64,000 nucleotides of DNA from Lutibacter sp. (lineage in GTDB: Bacteria > Bacteroidota > Bacteroidia > Flavobacteriales > Flavobacteriaceae), in assembly GCF_021647475.1 (NCBI RefSeq), contig NZ_JAKIUR010000007.1, positions 20,579-84,578 of the forward strand, written 5' to 3'. Below, piece by piece: positions 8,435 through 18,145 of the stretch (position 1 is its first letter; each line of letters begins with the position of its first letter). The notes beneath the pieces are model-generated. The model was not told the DNA's origin, did no database searches, and worked only from the letters and a program-made list of their open reading frames with translations. The translations under genes were made by a program, and so were the position numbers.

Positions 8435-9343
8435 ATGAAAAGAAGAAAATTTATACAACAATCTACAGCAGCAACTGCTTATTTAACATTAGGTGGACTA
8501 TCATTACAATCGTTTTCAACAAATACTTTAAAACACATTACCATATTACATACCAATGATGTACACAGCCATATAGAACCTTTTCCTGCTGATGATATTG
8601 ATTATCCTAATTTAGGTGGCGTTGCCAGACGCTCAACTTTAATTGAAAAAATTAGACAAGAAAATCCGAATACTTTATTGTTAGATGCAGGCGATATTTT
8701 TCAAGGAACGCCCTACTTTAATATTTATGGCGGAGAAATAGAATTCAAATTAATGAGCCAATTAAAATACGATGCTGCTACCATAGGCAATCATGATTTT
8801 GATAATAGTATAAATGGTTTATATGCTCAATTACCTAATGCTACTTTCACATTTGTATCTGCTAATTACGATTTTAGTAAAACCGTTTTAAACAATCATG
8901 TAAAACCCTATAAAATATTTGTTAAAGATGGCATTAAAATTGGGGTTTTTGGCTTAGGAATTGAACTTGAAGGATTAGTTGATCCAAAAAACTACAAAGA
9001 AACTAAGTATTTAAACCCTGTTGAAATTGCTAAAAATGTAAGTAAAACTTTAAAAGAAGAAGAACATTGCGATTTGGTAATTTGCTTATCACATTTGGGT
9101 TATCACTATAAATCTGATAAAATTGACGATTTAAAATTAGCTTCACAAACCAAAGATATCGATTTAATTATTGGAGGCCATACACATACTTTTTTACCTA
9201 AACCAACCATTACAAAAAATGTAGCTGGAGAAAACATGCTAGTAAACCAAGTTGGCTGTTACGGCATAAATTTAGGTAGAATTGATTTTTATTTTGATGA
9301 TAACAAAAAGAAAACAAGTAAAGGAACAACCATAATAGTATAA
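8435..9343 (+). CDS. Metallophosphatase, 5'-nucleotidase catalytic domain (Tat-exported)
   Basis: A 302-residue calcineurin-like phosphoesterase that forms the catalytic half of a 5'-nucleotidase. The metal-binding motifs appear in order: HTNDVHSH, DAGDIFQGTPYF, GNHDFDN, LSHLGYH and GGHTHTF. The N-terminus has a twin-arginine type signal (KRRKFIQQSTAATAYLTLGG), indicating folded export to the periplasm. The C-terminal substrate domain is missing and is supplied by the preceding lipoprotein gene. The gene ends 13 nt before guaC, so nucleotide recovery outside the cell and purine interconversion inside are probably on one transcript. Confidence 0.9.
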   Translation: MKRRKFIQQSTAATAYLTLGGLSLQSFSTNTLKHITILHTNDVHSHIEPFPADDIDYPNLGGVARRSTLIEKIRQENPNTLLLDAGDIFQGTPYFNIYGGEIEFKLMSQLKYDAATIGNHDFDNSINGLYAQLPNATFTFVSANYDFSKTVLNNHVKPYKIFVKDGIKIGVFGLGIELEGLVDPKNYKETKYLNPVEIAKNVSKTLKEEEHCDLVICLSHLGYHYKSDKIDDLKLASQTKDIDLIIGGHTHTFLPKPTITKNVAGENMLVNQVGCYGINLGRIDFYFDDNKKKTSKGTTIIV

Positions 9344-9356
9344 ATAACATAGTAAA

Positions 9357-10397
9357 ATGCGTATAGAAAACGACTTAAAATTAGGATTTAAAGATGTAAT
9401 GATTCGTCCAAAACGATCCACATTAAGTTCAAGATCTCAAGTAACTTTAGATAGAGAATTTTCATTTTTACACAGTAACCAAAAATGGAATGGCGTGCCA
9501 ATAATGGCTGCAAATATGGATACAGTTGGTACTTTTGAAATGGCTACAGCATTAGCTAAACATAAAATGTTTACCGCAATTCATAAACATTATACTATTA
9601 ATGAATGGACTAATTTTTTAAAAAATACAGATAAAAGTATATTAGAATATATTGCTGTTAGTACGGGTACAGGTTTAAATGATGCAAAAAAATTAAAAGA
9701 AATTTTTGATTTACATCCTGAAATTAAATTTATTTGCATTGATGTTGCTAATGGATATTCAGAACATTTTGTACGTTTTGTAAAAAAAACTAGAGAATTA
9801 TACGCTGATAAAATTATTATGGCAGGAAATGTGGTTACAGGTGAAATGGTTGAAGAATTATTATTAGCTGGTGCGGACATTATAAAAGTTGGCATTGGAC
9901 CAGGTTCAGTTTGTACTACTCGCGTTAAAACTGGCGTTGGTTATCCGCAATTATCTGCAATTATAGAATGTGCTGATGCAGCACATGGATTAGGCGGACA
10001 AATTGTTTCAGATGGTGGATGTAAAATTCCTGGTGATATTGCCAAAGCTTTTGGTGGTGGGGCAGATTTTGTAATGCTAGGTGGAATGCTTGCCGGTCAT
10101 GAAGAAAGTGGCGGAAAATTAATTACCAAAAATGGTGAAAAATACAAACAGTTTTATGGAATGAGTTCAGAAACTGCTATGAATAAACATGTTGGGGGTG
10201 TTGCAAATTATAGAGCTTCTGAAGGCAAAATGGTTGAATTGCCATACCGCGGTGCTGTAGAAAAAACGGTTCATGATATATTAGGTGGATTACGATCAAC
10301 TTGTACCTATGTTGGTGCAAAAAGGTTGAAAGAATTAACAAAAAGAACTACCTTTATCCGCGTGCAAGAACAACACAATCAAGTGTTCTCAAAATAA
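9357..10397 (+). CDS. guaC: GMP reductase
   Basis: GuaC converts GMP to IMP with NADPH, returning guanine nucleotides to the purine pool. The 346-residue barrel starts [20 protein letters not shown], typical of the E. coli/animal-type GMP reductase and distinct from IMP dehydrogenase because there is no CBS insert. The catalytic cysteine in [11 protein letters not shown] falls at residue 186, the same number as in E. coli GuaC. Other landmarks are [12 protein letters not shown] and [18 protein letters not shown]. It follows the nucleotidase pair closely and precedes a tRNA-Lys gene. Confidence 0.95.
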   Translation: MRIENDLKLGFKDVMIRPKRSTLSSRSQVTLDREFSFLHSNQKWNGVPIMAANMDTVGTFEMATALAKHKMFTAIHKHYTINEWTNFLKNTDKSILEYIAVSTGTGLNDAKKLKEIFDLHPEIKFICIDVANGYSEHFVRFVKKTRELYADKIIMAGNVVTGEMVEELLLAGADIIKVGIGPGSVCTTRVKTGVGYPQLSAIIECADAAHGLGGQIVSDGGCKIPGDIAKAFGGGADFVMLGGMLAGHEESGGKLITKNGEKYKQFYGMSSETAMNKHVGGVANYRASEGKMVELPYRGAVEKTVHDILGGLRSTCTYVGAKRLKELTKRTTFIRVQEQHNQVFSK

Positions 10398-10404
10398 CAA
10401 AATT

Positions 10405-10477
10405 CGGCCTCTAGCTCAGTTGGCAGAGCACCTGACTCTTAATCAGGTTGTCGTGGGTTCGAAACCCACGGGGCCGA
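10405..10477 (+). tRNA. tRNA-Lys (anticodon CTT)
   Basis: A 73-nt cloverleaf is visible. The acceptor CGGCCTC pairs with GGGGCCG, with discriminator A at 10477. The D arm is GCTCAGTTGGCAGAGC, the anticodon stem CCTGA/TCAGG with loop CTCTTAA gives anticodon CTT, and the T arm is GTGGG TTCGAAA CCCAC. The 3' CCA is not encoded. It lies 7 nt after guaC. Confidence 0.95.
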
Positions 10478-10497
10478 CTTTTTTAAAAAAATAATTA

Positions 10498-11583
10498 TTA
10501 GTGTCGTCCTTCACTATTTATTATTTTATTTCTTATGGATAAAGAATCTTCAGATAATAAAAATTTTTGTGTAGCATCAGGAAGCAAATGCAAAACTTCT
10601 TCTAATTTATTTTCTTTTATCGCTTTTCGTATTTTTGAGGCACTAATATAATTTGGTTCGTTTTCTTCATTTAAACCATCATATTTTCTTGTAATTTCAA
10701 TTAACTCACAACCGTTTTTAGGTAATATTTCTTTCATAGCAGTATTATATGCTCGGGTTGTCTCACAATAATTTTCTGTTCCTACATATCGTTTTGTAAT
10801 ATTTAAAATTGGAACTATATATTTGGCAAAAATAGACACATCAATCTCGGCTTGTTTTTGAGAAATTTCATTCCATGATTCTGATTTCAAAAAATAATTT
10901 GGAAAAATTGCTCCTGAAACAATATAAGGTCCAGTTGCCAGAACAACCACATTTTTTAAGTGAGAAATTCCTTCTTCAATTATTTCTCTACGGATTTTAT
11001 AAGGAAATGAAGATAAATCTTCTTCAACTACAAATAAATATAATAATTCATTTTCTGAAGCTGCTTTTTCAATTAAATATAAATGACCATTGGTAAACGG
11101 ATTACAATTAACCACAATAGCTGCAATTTTGTTAGTTTTTGTTTTTCTCTTATGTTGTAAAAGAAACTTTTGATAATCTTCAATAGTTTGATATCCAAAT
11201 TCTAAAACAGAAAATAAAGGTTCTGCTCTAGCAATTTCTTTATATCCTAACCCTTCAAAAAGAGAAGCTGTTTTTGGTCTTGTATATACAAAACAACGTT
11301 TATAATTTTCTAATATTTTATTACCCAAGGTAGTTACTATCCATGGAAAAGCAGTACTTTCTCTAAATTTTTCATCTACAACAACAAACTTTAAAGTTTG
11401 ATGTTTAAAAGAACCTGTTCCAATAATTTCATCATTTAAATTGTATAAAATAAGTGTTTTATCAACTTCATTAGGTTTATATTCAAATCCGTGTTTTGAT
11501 AAAAATTCAGCAACTAATTTAACATCAAATGGATTTTCTAAATCTAATAACTCCGCCCTAAAATCTGTATTTTCAAAGTTCAT
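10498..11583 (-). CDS. citC: [Citrate (pro-3S)-lyase] ligase
   Basis: CitC activates citrate lyase by acetylating the thiol of the prosthetic group on CitD using acetate and ATP. The 361-residue protein has an N-terminal GNAT-like domain (residues about 30-110, KFVVVDEKFRESTAFPWIVTTLGNKIL) and a C-terminal nucleotidyltransferase domain with the ATP-binding NPFTNGHLYLIEKAA motif. This is the standard CitC arrangement. It is the last gene of the citrate lyase operon and overlaps citXG by 11 nt. In many bacteria citC comes first, so its terminal place is a local variation. Confidence 0.93.
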   Translation of the reverse strand: MNFENTDFRAELLDLENPFDVKLVAEFLSKHGFEYKPNEVDKTLILYNLNDEIIGTGSFKHQTLKFVVVDEKFRESTAFPWIVTTLGNKILENYKRCFVYTRPKTASLFEGLGYKEIARAEPLFSVLEFGYQTIEDYQKFLLQHKRKTKTNKIAAIVVNCNPFTNGHLYLIEKAASENELLYLFVVEEDLSSFPYKIRREIIEEGISHLKNVVVLATGPYIVSGAIFPNYFLKSESWNEISQKQAEIDVSIFAKYIVPILNITKRYVGTENYCETTRAYNTAMKEILPKNGCELIEITRKYDGLNEENEPNYISASKIRKAIKENKLEEVLHLLPDATQKFLLSEDSLSIRNKIINSEGRH

Positions 11584-12961
11584 TTTTATGATATTTATTT
11601 TGAATGAAAAATAAGAAAAGTGATAATGCTAACAAATCTGCTGCACCACCTGGAGATATGTTTTTTTCTTTGCAAAACAGACATAATTCAGCATAATATT
11701 TTTTACCTTGATAAACTAAATTTGCCATTATTTTCAAATTTTCAGCTTCAGCAGAATTTCTGTATAACACATTAGAATCGTCAACGTTTGCTATTAATAA
11801 TAATAACGCTTTTTTTAATATTTCATTTAATTCTTCTTTATTTTGATGTCTGTTATTTTTTAATTGTTCACTTAAAAACGGTATGACTTTTTCAAAAATT
11901 ACAGAAAAACCCGTTTGAGCTTGATACCGTGCTCCTGCACCTTTTATTCCAAATTTTTGAAAAGTTTTTTCTCCGTGAGATAATGATTTTTTATTTAATG
12001 ATTTTAATTCGTTTTCAACAATGTCTTTCGTGATTTTTTGCAGCGTTTTAATAAATAATGAACTATCAAAAATATAATTGTTTTTATGCAAAGAATATAC
12101 ACTAGCAAAAACAGATAAACCCATAATAAAAATTAATCCCTTATGTGTATTTGTATTATGAGTAGCAAAAAGCATTTTTTCTTCAGCTTTAATTCCAATT
12201 TTTCTAATTTCAGGTAATACTTTTGTTAAATCACCTTTATAATTATATGCTAATTTTGCAAACTCAAGCCAAAAAGGTGAAATAGCAGCACTTGAATTTA
12301 AAAAAGTAAAATAATTCATATCCGAATGCACACCAGAATCTTCAAAATCGACTAAACCTGGTTTTGGAGTAACCGCTACTTCATATAAAATAGCCTTATT
12401 TGCCATTTCACAGATGTTCTGTAATATTTCTTTTTTTTGTTTAGTGTTTATATATAATTGCATATTTTCAAAAGAAAATTCTCGTAAATCTTTATAACTA
12501 TGTGTTTTTTCACGCATACAAACCGTAGCTGGTTTTTCACACAATAAGCATTTTTTAATTTTATTAGAGCTTATTGGAATTCCATTTTTATCAAAAACAT
12601 CAATATCAATTAATCTTCCCACTTTATGATGTTGCTCAAATTCTTCAGTTTTTAGTTTTAACTGAATTAAATCAATAGTTTTATCTTCTATTTTATTGCA
12701 ATAAAAATCACCTGCTTCATCTAAAATTTCAAACTTTTTATTAATAGAAATGTTTATCCTGTTTGCAATCAAAAATATTTTAAAATCATCTAATAGAAAA
12801 TTAAAAAAAAGTTGGGTAATACCATTATTTTTAGGATAACCCGCAATATTTAAAGAAACGCTAATTGTTGCAAATTTATTTAAAGCTAATTTTTTTCGAA
12901 GTGTTCTACGAGTTTCTTTAGCAAAAAGTATTTTTGATAAAATTTCTTTATTTTGTGTCAT
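11573..12961 (-). CDS. citXG: Fused CitX-CitG: apo-citrate lyase prosthetic group transferase and its precursor synthase
   Basis: One 462-residue chain joins two steps of citrate lyase maturation. Residues about 1-165 are CitX-like (RRTLRKKLALNKFATISVSLNIAG, KVGRLIDIDVFD, KKCLLCEKPATVCMREKTHS), which transfers the 2'-(5''-phosphoribosyl)-3'-dephospho-CoA group to CitD. Residues about 180-462 are CitG-like (EVAVTPKPGLVDFEDSGVHSDM, HNTNTHKGLIFIMG, GARYQAQTGF), which makes the triphosphate precursor from ATP and dephospho-CoA. Such fusions are known in other citrate fermenters. The start overlaps the citF stop by 4 nt. Confidence 0.93.
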   Translation of the reverse strand: MTQNKEILSKILFAKETRRTLRKKLALNKFATISVSLNIAGYPKNNGITQLFFNFLLDDFKIFLIANRINISINKKFEILDEAGDFYCNKIEDKTIDLIQLKLKTEEFEQHHKVGRLIDIDVFDKNGIPISSNKIKKCLLCEKPATVCMREKTHSYKDLREFSFENMQLYINTKQKKEILQNICEMANKAILYEVAVTPKPGLVDFEDSGVHSDMNYFTFLNSSAAISPFWLEFAKLAYNYKGDLTKVLPEIRKIGIKAEEKMLFATHNTNTHKGLIFIMGLSVFASVYSLHKNNYIFDSSLFIKTLQKITKDIVENELKSLNKKSLSHGEKTFQKFGIKGAGARYQAQTGFSVIFEKVIPFLSEQLKNNRHQNKEELNEILKKALLLLIANVDDSNVLYRNSAEAENLKIMANLVYQGKKYYAELCLFCKEKNISPGGAADLLALSLFLFFIQNKYHKNEL

Positions 12962-14517
12962 TCAACAGTTTTTAATTGTCTAACAACATCAATTGCCGTT
13001 CCATCTCTATATTCAATTAATGCTACAATTTTATCTGTTCGTTCAATTGGATTAGGAATACCAACAATTTTTTCAACTTCTTTTTGTAAATCTTCAATAT
13101 TTCGAATATTTAAACCTGCTTTTACTAATATTTGTGCTAATTCTGGTTTATTAGGATTTACACAAATACCTCTTTCAGTTACCACAACATCAACCGATTC
13201 TCCGGGAGTTACAATAGTATCAACACGTTTATTAATGGTTGATATTCTTCCTCTAAAAGACGGACAAACAACTACTGTTAATTCAGCTCCAGAAGCCGTA
13301 TCACAATGTCCACCAGAGGCTCCTCTTAAATATCCTTTTGATCCTGTAATTACGTTTACATTAAAATCTACATCAACTTCTAAGGCTCCTAAAACAACAA
13401 TATCTAATTTGTTAGTCATGCAACCACAGTTATACGGATTGGCATATAATGAAGCTGATATTTCAATATGATTTTTATTATTATATAAAGATGAGCTTAC
13501 CTCGGCATCAAACGATTGGACATCAAAAATAGTTTTAAATAAGCCTTCGTTAAGCATATCAACACCATAAGAAGTTACTCCACCCAATAAAAAGCTTCCT
13601 TTAATCTCTTTATTTTCCATTTTTTTACGAATGAATTTCGCAACAGCTAATGAAGCTCCACCTGCACCTACTTGAAAAGAGAATCCGTTTTTAAAATAAC
13701 CCGATTTTTCAATAACATCAGCCGCTAATTTTGCAATTCTTAAATCCATTGGCGATTTTGTAATTCGTGTTGTTCCACTTGCAATTTTAGTTGGATCACC
13801 AATAGAAGCTACTTTAACTACATAATCTACAAAGTTTTGCTGAATGGATAATGGAAAGCAAGGAAATTCAACCAAATTATCCGTTACAACAATAACTTGT
13901 TTTGAATAACGTGAATCTATTCTAGCATAACCTAAAGAACCAAATGCAGATTTTCCAATTGCACCTGTTGCATTACCTTCTTCATCAGCAGCAGAAGCCG
14001 CAATAATACATAAATCAATAGCAATTTTACCGGTATGTATGGCTCTAACTCTTCCTCCGTGTGAATGAATGATTACAGGATTTTCCATAATTCCTTCCGA
14101 AATTGCTTTCCCTAATTTTCCTCGAATTCCAGAAGTCCAAATTTTTGTAATAGTTCCATCTTTAATGTATTTTATCAATTCCGTATGACTATCATTAAGA
14201 GATGAAGAGGCCAACGTTATATTTCTAATCCCTAATTCAGCCAATATTTTTATAGTTTCCACTAAAATAAAATCTCCATTTCTTAAATGATGATGGAAAG
14301 AAACGGTCATTCCATCTTTTGGAGAAGTTTTAGTAATGGCTTCTTTAAGAGTTTCCGTTAACTTTTTTTGATGTGGCAATTTAGCTTTGTTGGGAGGAGA
14401 TATTGTAAGTTCATCCATCCAACCTTTTTTTAATTTATTCCAAGCTCCTGTAAAAGGAGCTATTTTTCCAATACCGTTTATAAACTCTGGAATATTTCGA
14501 TTTAAAGAATTTTTCAT
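12958..14517 (-). CDS. citF: Citrate lyase alpha subunit (acetyl-ACP:citrate ACP transferase)
   Basis: CitF exchanges the acetyl group on the acyl carrier CitD for citrate, giving citryl-ACP, within the cytoplasmic citrate lyase complex. The 519 residues are full length and of the CoA-transferase fold: TVSFHHHLRNGDF near the N-terminus, VIIHSHGGRVRAI, LCIIAASAADEEGNATG, VGAGGASLAVAKFIRKKM and GASGGHCDTASGAELT. It starts 10 nt after citE on the same strand. Together with citD, citE and the maturation genes the complex looks complete and functional. Confidence 0.95.
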   Translation of the reverse strand: MKNSLNRNIPEFINGIGKIAPFTGAWNKLKKGWMDELTISPPNKAKLPHQKKLTETLKEAITKTSPKDGMTVSFHHHLRNGDFILVETIKILAELGIRNITLASSSLNDSHTELIKYIKDGTITKIWTSGIRGKLGKAISEGIMENPVIIHSHGGRVRAIHTGKIAIDLCIIAASAADEEGNATGAIGKSAFGSLGYARIDSRYSKQVIVVTDNLVEFPCFPLSIQQNFVDYVVKVASIGDPTKIASGTTRITKSPMDLRIAKLAADVIEKSGYFKNGFSFQVGAGGASLAVAKFIRKKMENKEIKGSFLLGGVTSYGVDMLNEGLFKTIFDVQSFDAEVSSSLYNNKNHIEISASLYANPYNCGCMTNKLDIVVLGALEVDVDFNVNVITGSKGYLRGASGGHCDTASGAELTVVVCPSFRGRISTINKRVDTIVTPGESVDVVVTERGICVNPNKPELAQILVKAGLNIRNIEDLQKEVEKIVGIPNPIERTDKIVALIEYRDGTAIDVVRQLKTVE

Positions 14518-14527
14518 TGCTTATAGT

Positions 14528-15406
14528 TTATATTTCTTGAAGGTTAATATGTGCTAGTTCAAGTATGTATTTTGCTCTTGCTATTACTGGTGCATCCACC
14601 ATTTTACCATCCACAGCAAAAACGCCTATTCCTTCCTTTTTTTTCTTTTTAAATTCTTTATAAATTTTATAAGCTTTTCTAATTTCTTGTTCCGTAGGCG
14701 TATAAACTTCGTGAACAATATCAATTTGCCTTGGATTGATTACTGCTTTGCCTGTAAACCCTAAATTTTTAGATTTTTCAGTTTCTTTTCGTAATCCTTC
14801 TTCATCATCAATATCTACAAAAACCGTATCAATGGCGTCAATTTTATTTGCTTTAGCAGCCATAACAATCATTTTACGTGCTAAATCTATTCCTGAACCA
14901 TCTTTAGTACTTTTAATATTCATATCAGCAGTTAAATCTTGCCCACCAATGGTTATGGCATCTAACCGATGACATAATTTTGCAATTTCAAAAACATTTT
15001 GAACCCCAAGCGCTGTTTCAATCATAATATGAATCTTAATTTCATCATGTAAAATATTATGCTGATCTTCAATTTCTTCCATAACAGTAACTAACCTTTT
15101 TAAATCTTCAATAGTTTCTGTTTTAGGATATCGAATTGCATCTGGTTTTAACGGAATAATTTCTTTTAAATCTTCTATACCAAAAGGAGTATCTAAATGA
15201 TTAATTCTAACACAAACCTCGGCATCATAAAAGTTAATATTTTTTAGTACATTTTTAACTAAAATTCGTGCGGAGTCTTTTTGCTCTAACGCCACACTAT
15301 CTTCAAGATCTAGCAAAAGGCTATCGGCTCCATACGTTCCTCCATGAATTAACATAGCAGGATTATTTCCTGGGATATACAGCATGGTTCTTCTTTTCTG
15401 TCTCAT
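14528..15406 (-). CDS. citE: Citrate lyase beta subunit (citryl-ACP lyase)
   Basis: CitE cleaves citryl-ACP to oxaloacetate and acetyl-ACP. The 292-residue HpcH/HpaI-type aldolase barrel begins RRTMLYIPGNNPAMLIHGG and shows LLLDLEDSVALEQKDSAR (substrate and metal region), VCVRINHLDTPFG-like (VCVRINHLDTPFG), IMIETALGVQNVFEIA with the metal-binding Glu, and GGQDLTADMNI. It sits between citD and citF with gaps of 11 and 10 nt. Confidence 0.95.
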   Translation of the reverse strand: MRQKRRTMLYIPGNNPAMLIHGGTYGADSLLLDLEDSVALEQKDSARILVKNVLKNINFYDAEVCVRINHLDTPFGIEDLKEIIPLKPDAIRYPKTETIEDLKRLVTVMEEIEDQHNILHDEIKIHIMIETALGVQNVFEIAKLCHRLDAITIGGQDLTADMNIKSTKDGSGIDLARKMIVMAAKANKIDAIDTVFVDIDDEEGLRKETEKSKNLGFTGKAVINPRQIDIVHEVYTPTEQEIRKAYKIYKEFKKKKKEGIGVFAVDGKMVDAPVIARAKYILELAHINLQEI

Positions 15407-15417
15407 AACTTCAAAAT

Positions 15418-15708
15418 TTAATACATGGTTCCTTTTTGATTATTTGAAGCTCTTAATAATACCGTTTCCATACGAGCTTCAATTACAGGAGTTAACGCAC
15501 CTTTATCGTGAATAACTAAATGAATATCAGCAACTTCAAACTTATCTAATATGGCATTAACTGTTTTCAGAATCGTATCACCATATTGCTTTTCAACAAT
15601 AGAGTTTAATTGAATTACTCTTCCTTTTGTGTCTTTTGGTTTTTCGGCAAGTATTAAAATATCACTTGATTCAAACGATCCTGCCTGTGCTTTTTTTATT
15701 ATTTTCAT
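15418..15708 (-). CDS. citD: Citrate lyase acyl carrier protein (gamma subunit)
   Basis: CitD carries the phosphoribosyl-dephospho-CoA arm of citrate lyase. The 96-residue sequence starts MKIIKKAQAGSFESSDILI; Ser14 matches the serine known to bear the prosthetic group in Klebsiella CitD. It is the first gene of the minus-strand operon citD-citE-citF-citXG-citC. The 233-bp space before the divergent transporter gene should hold the promoters for both directions, but I see no clear TAnnTTTG box close to citD. Confidence 0.93.
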   Translation of the reverse strand: MKIIKKAQAGSFESSDILILAEKPKDTKGRVIQLNSIVEKQYGDTILKTVNAILDKFEVADIHLVIHDKGALTPVIEARMETVLLRASNNQKGTMY

Positions 15709-15941
15709 TTTCTTTTAATTGAAAATTTAATACTACAAAGTTTAGCTTTTTTTTATAGAAAAAAGAATAAAATGGAATAAAAAACTCAATAAAAACAGTG
15801 ATTTAATTAACTTGTTAAAACTATATCGTTTTCGCTATTTTTATAAGTCAAAACTTCTTATGTGACTTTCCGTATAAAACTTTAAAATTTTATTTATATC
15901 TTTAAATATTACTGTACTGATAAAAAGATAAAAAATCAAGT

Positions 15942-17483
15942 ATGACCTCGAAGAAATCTAATCAAGCTATTAAACCTAAATTTATTATCACGGGTTTAAT
16001 TGTCTTTTTTTATATCATTTTTTTTGTACATCTTCAACCTGAAAAACCAGAAGTTACTTATACTGCTGCAATTGCTTTTTTAATGGCATTTTGGTGGGTA
16101 ACTGAAGCCTTACCTATTGGTTTAACTTCATTATTACCAATAATACTTTTTCCTATGTTAGGCATTTTAGATGGGAAAACAATATCAAATAGTTATATAA
16201 ATTATGTAATATTTCTGTTTATTGGTGGTTTTATTATGGCTTTAGCTATTGAAAAATGGAATTTACATAAAAGGATTGCCCTAAAAATATTATCAATAAT
16301 GGGCGGCAGTCCGTTTATGATTTTATTCGGATTTATGTTTTCATCTGCTTTTTTATCCATGTGGATGTCAAATACAGCAACAGCTATGATGATGTTGCCC
16401 ATTGCATTTTCAGTAATTTTATCACTAGAAGAAATACACGGTGAAAGTAAGGTGAAAAATTATTCCATAGGATTATTACTAGCTATTGCATACGCATGCT
16501 CTGTAGGTGGAATTGCCACATTGGTTGGAACTCCTCCAAACTTATCTTTTTTAAGAATTTATGAAATTATTTTCCCAAATGCTCCTGAAATTTCATTTGG
16601 ACAATGGATTACTTTTGCCCTTCCAATTACAATCTTCATGTTTTGGTTTATTTTGCTTTTTTTATATCTCATTTTTAAACCCAAACATCAACTAAAAAAA
16701 CTTCCTAAATCTTTTTTTAAAGAAAAACATAACGAACTAGGGAAAGTAACTCTAGAACAAAAAAGAGTATTCATATTATTTGTTGTATTGGCATTACTTT
16801 GGGTGTTTCGAAAAAGTATTGATTTAGGTTTTATAACCACACCTGGCTGGAGTTTATTATTTAAACATCCTAAATTTTTAAATGACGGAACTGTTGCTAT
16901 GTTTATTGCTACATTATTATTTGTCACTCCATCTTCTAAAAAAAATGAATCTTTAGTAACCTGGAACATTATTAAAAAAATACCTTGGCGTATTGTATTT
17001 TTATTTGGAGGAGGATTTGCACTTGCTAAAGGGTTTATTGACTCCGGTTTATCAACCTATATTGGAACTATTTTAGCAAATGCAGGCACATTTTCAACAT
17101 CATCTATAGTGGTTGCTTTAACTGGAATAATGTCATTATTAACTGAGTTTACATCTAATACTGCAACTACAGAAATGATGTTACCTATCATTTCTGGACT
17201 TGCAGTTCAGCTTAAATTAAACCCCTTATTATTAATGTTACCAATTACTTTAGCAGCAAGCATGGCTTTTATGTTTCCAATAGCTACCCCACCAAATGCA
17301 ATCATATTTGGTTCAGGAAAAATAAAAATGATAGATATGATTAAAGTAGGTTTTTTTATAAATTTAGTAGCAATTATAGTTATTTCAATTGCTACCTTAA
17401 CCTTAGGAAAAGTTATTTTTCATATTGATATCAATGAATTTCCAGATTGGGCTTCACAAACGATTGCAGTAATAAAACCCTAA
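15942..17483 (+). CDS. DASS (SLC13) family citrate/dicarboxylate transporter
   Basis: A 513-residue inner-membrane protein with a dozen or so hydrophobic segments. It has the two Ser-Asn-Thr substrate/sodium motifs of the divalent anion:sodium symporter family, WMSNTATAMMMLP in the first half and FTSNTATTEMMLP in the second, each followed later by a Pro-rich turn (GTPPNLSF and ATPPNAIIFGSG). DASS members carry citrate, succinate or tartrate, either with sodium or by exchange (CitT type). Its divergent position to citrate lyase makes citrate the likely substrate, an inference from context. No oxaloacetate decarboxylase is in the window. Confidence 0.88.
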   Translation: MTSKKSNQAIKPKFIITGLIVFFYIIFFVHLQPEKPEVTYTAAIAFLMAFWWVTEALPIGLTSLLPIILFPMLGILDGKTISNSYINYVIFLFIGGFIMALAIEKWNLHKRIALKILSIMGGSPFMILFGFMFSSAFLSMWMSNTATAMMMLPIAFSVILSLEEIHGESKVKNYSIGLLLAIAYACSVGGIATLVGTPPNLSFLRIYEIIFPNAPEISFGQWITFALPITIFMFWFILLFLYLIFKPKHQLKKLPKSFFKEKHNELGKVTLEQKRVFILFVVLALLWVFRKSIDLGFITTPGWSLLFKHPKFLNDGTVAMFIATLLFVTPSSKKNESLVTWNIIKKIPWRIVFLFGGGFALAKGFIDSGLSTYIGTILANAGTFSTSSIVVALTGIMSLLTEFTSNTATTEMMLPIISGLAVQLKLNPLLLMLPITLAASMAFMFPIATPPNAIIFGSGKIKMIDMIKVGFFINLVAIIVISIATLTLGKVIFHIDINEFPDWASQTIAVIKP

Positions 17484-18139
17484 CTTTGCAACACATTTTT
17501 TTGGATCATCGATTTAAAAATTAAATATTGAGCTATTACATAAGTTGCCATCACAATAACTTCGAGAATATGGGCTGGATTGTAAAACTTATTGATTGCC
17601 AAAAGTGAATCGGAAATCATAAAGAAAATAGCTCCAAAAAGCATCAACATCGACTTTTTTGATTTCTTATTTAAATAAGCCAATAATGAAACGGTACCAA
17701 ATGTTGAAATTATTACCCCATAAATAATTACGGGTAATAACATTTCGTGAAGTGAATCTTTCAATGTAAAAATTAACAAAATAAAAGTAACTAAAAACGG
17801 AATTACAGAAATAGCTAATTTTAAAAAATTAACTGTTTTAATTCTAGAAATTACAATTTTAATAAATAAAATATGTGCCAATAAAAAGGATACTAATCCT
17901 GCAATAAAAAACAGATTCCCAGTAAACAGTAACAAAACATCACCAAAAAAAGAAAGTTCCAATGCCATTACATACCACTTTAATCTTTTTGGTAAAGAGA
18001 ACACGTATAAAAATAGTAGTGAAAATATAATTAATGGTTTAAAAATATAGATAAGTATTGGTATTGAAAAAATAATTCCAACAATATCTAAAATAGATGC
18101 TAATACAAATACAAAAAAAGTAACTTTAATTTTATTCAT
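17480..18139 (-). CDS. YhhN family membrane protein (lysoplasmalogenase-like)
   Basis: A protein of about 219 residues made almost entirely of hydrophobic helices (about eight), with the YhhN/TMEM86 features LELSFFGDVLLLF, LLAHILFIK and ISDSLLAINKF. Family members include lysoplasmalogenases, which cleave vinyl-ether lysolipids, but the activity of bacterial homologues is mostly untested. I chose the ATG at 18137-18139 (MNKIKVTFF) over a TTG two codons earlier. The gene follows the multihaem cytochrome gene with a 6-nt gap and overlaps the transporter end by 4 nt on the opposite strand. Confidence 0.8.
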   Translation of the reverse strand: MNKIKVTFFVFVLASILDIVGIIFSIPILIYIFKPLIIFSLLFLYVFSLPKRLKWYVMALELSFFGDVLLLFTGNLFFIAGLVSFLLAHILFIKIVISRIKTVNFLKLAISVIPFLVTFILLIFTLKDSLHEMLLPVIIYGVIISTFGTVSLLAYLNKKSKKSMLMLFGAIFFMISDSLLAINKFYNPAHILEVIVMATYVIAQYLIFKSMIQKNVLQS

Positions 18140-18145
18140 TATCAA

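Noticed and set aside
12953..13471. Long open frame on the plus strand inside citF (172 codons)
   Set aside because: It lies wholly opposite the well-supported citF gene, has a composition typical of an antisense frame and no family features.
15709..15941. Operator between citD and the citrate transporter
   Set aside because: The region is AT-rich with weak inverted repeats, but none stands out and no -7 box is convincing, so nothing is reported.
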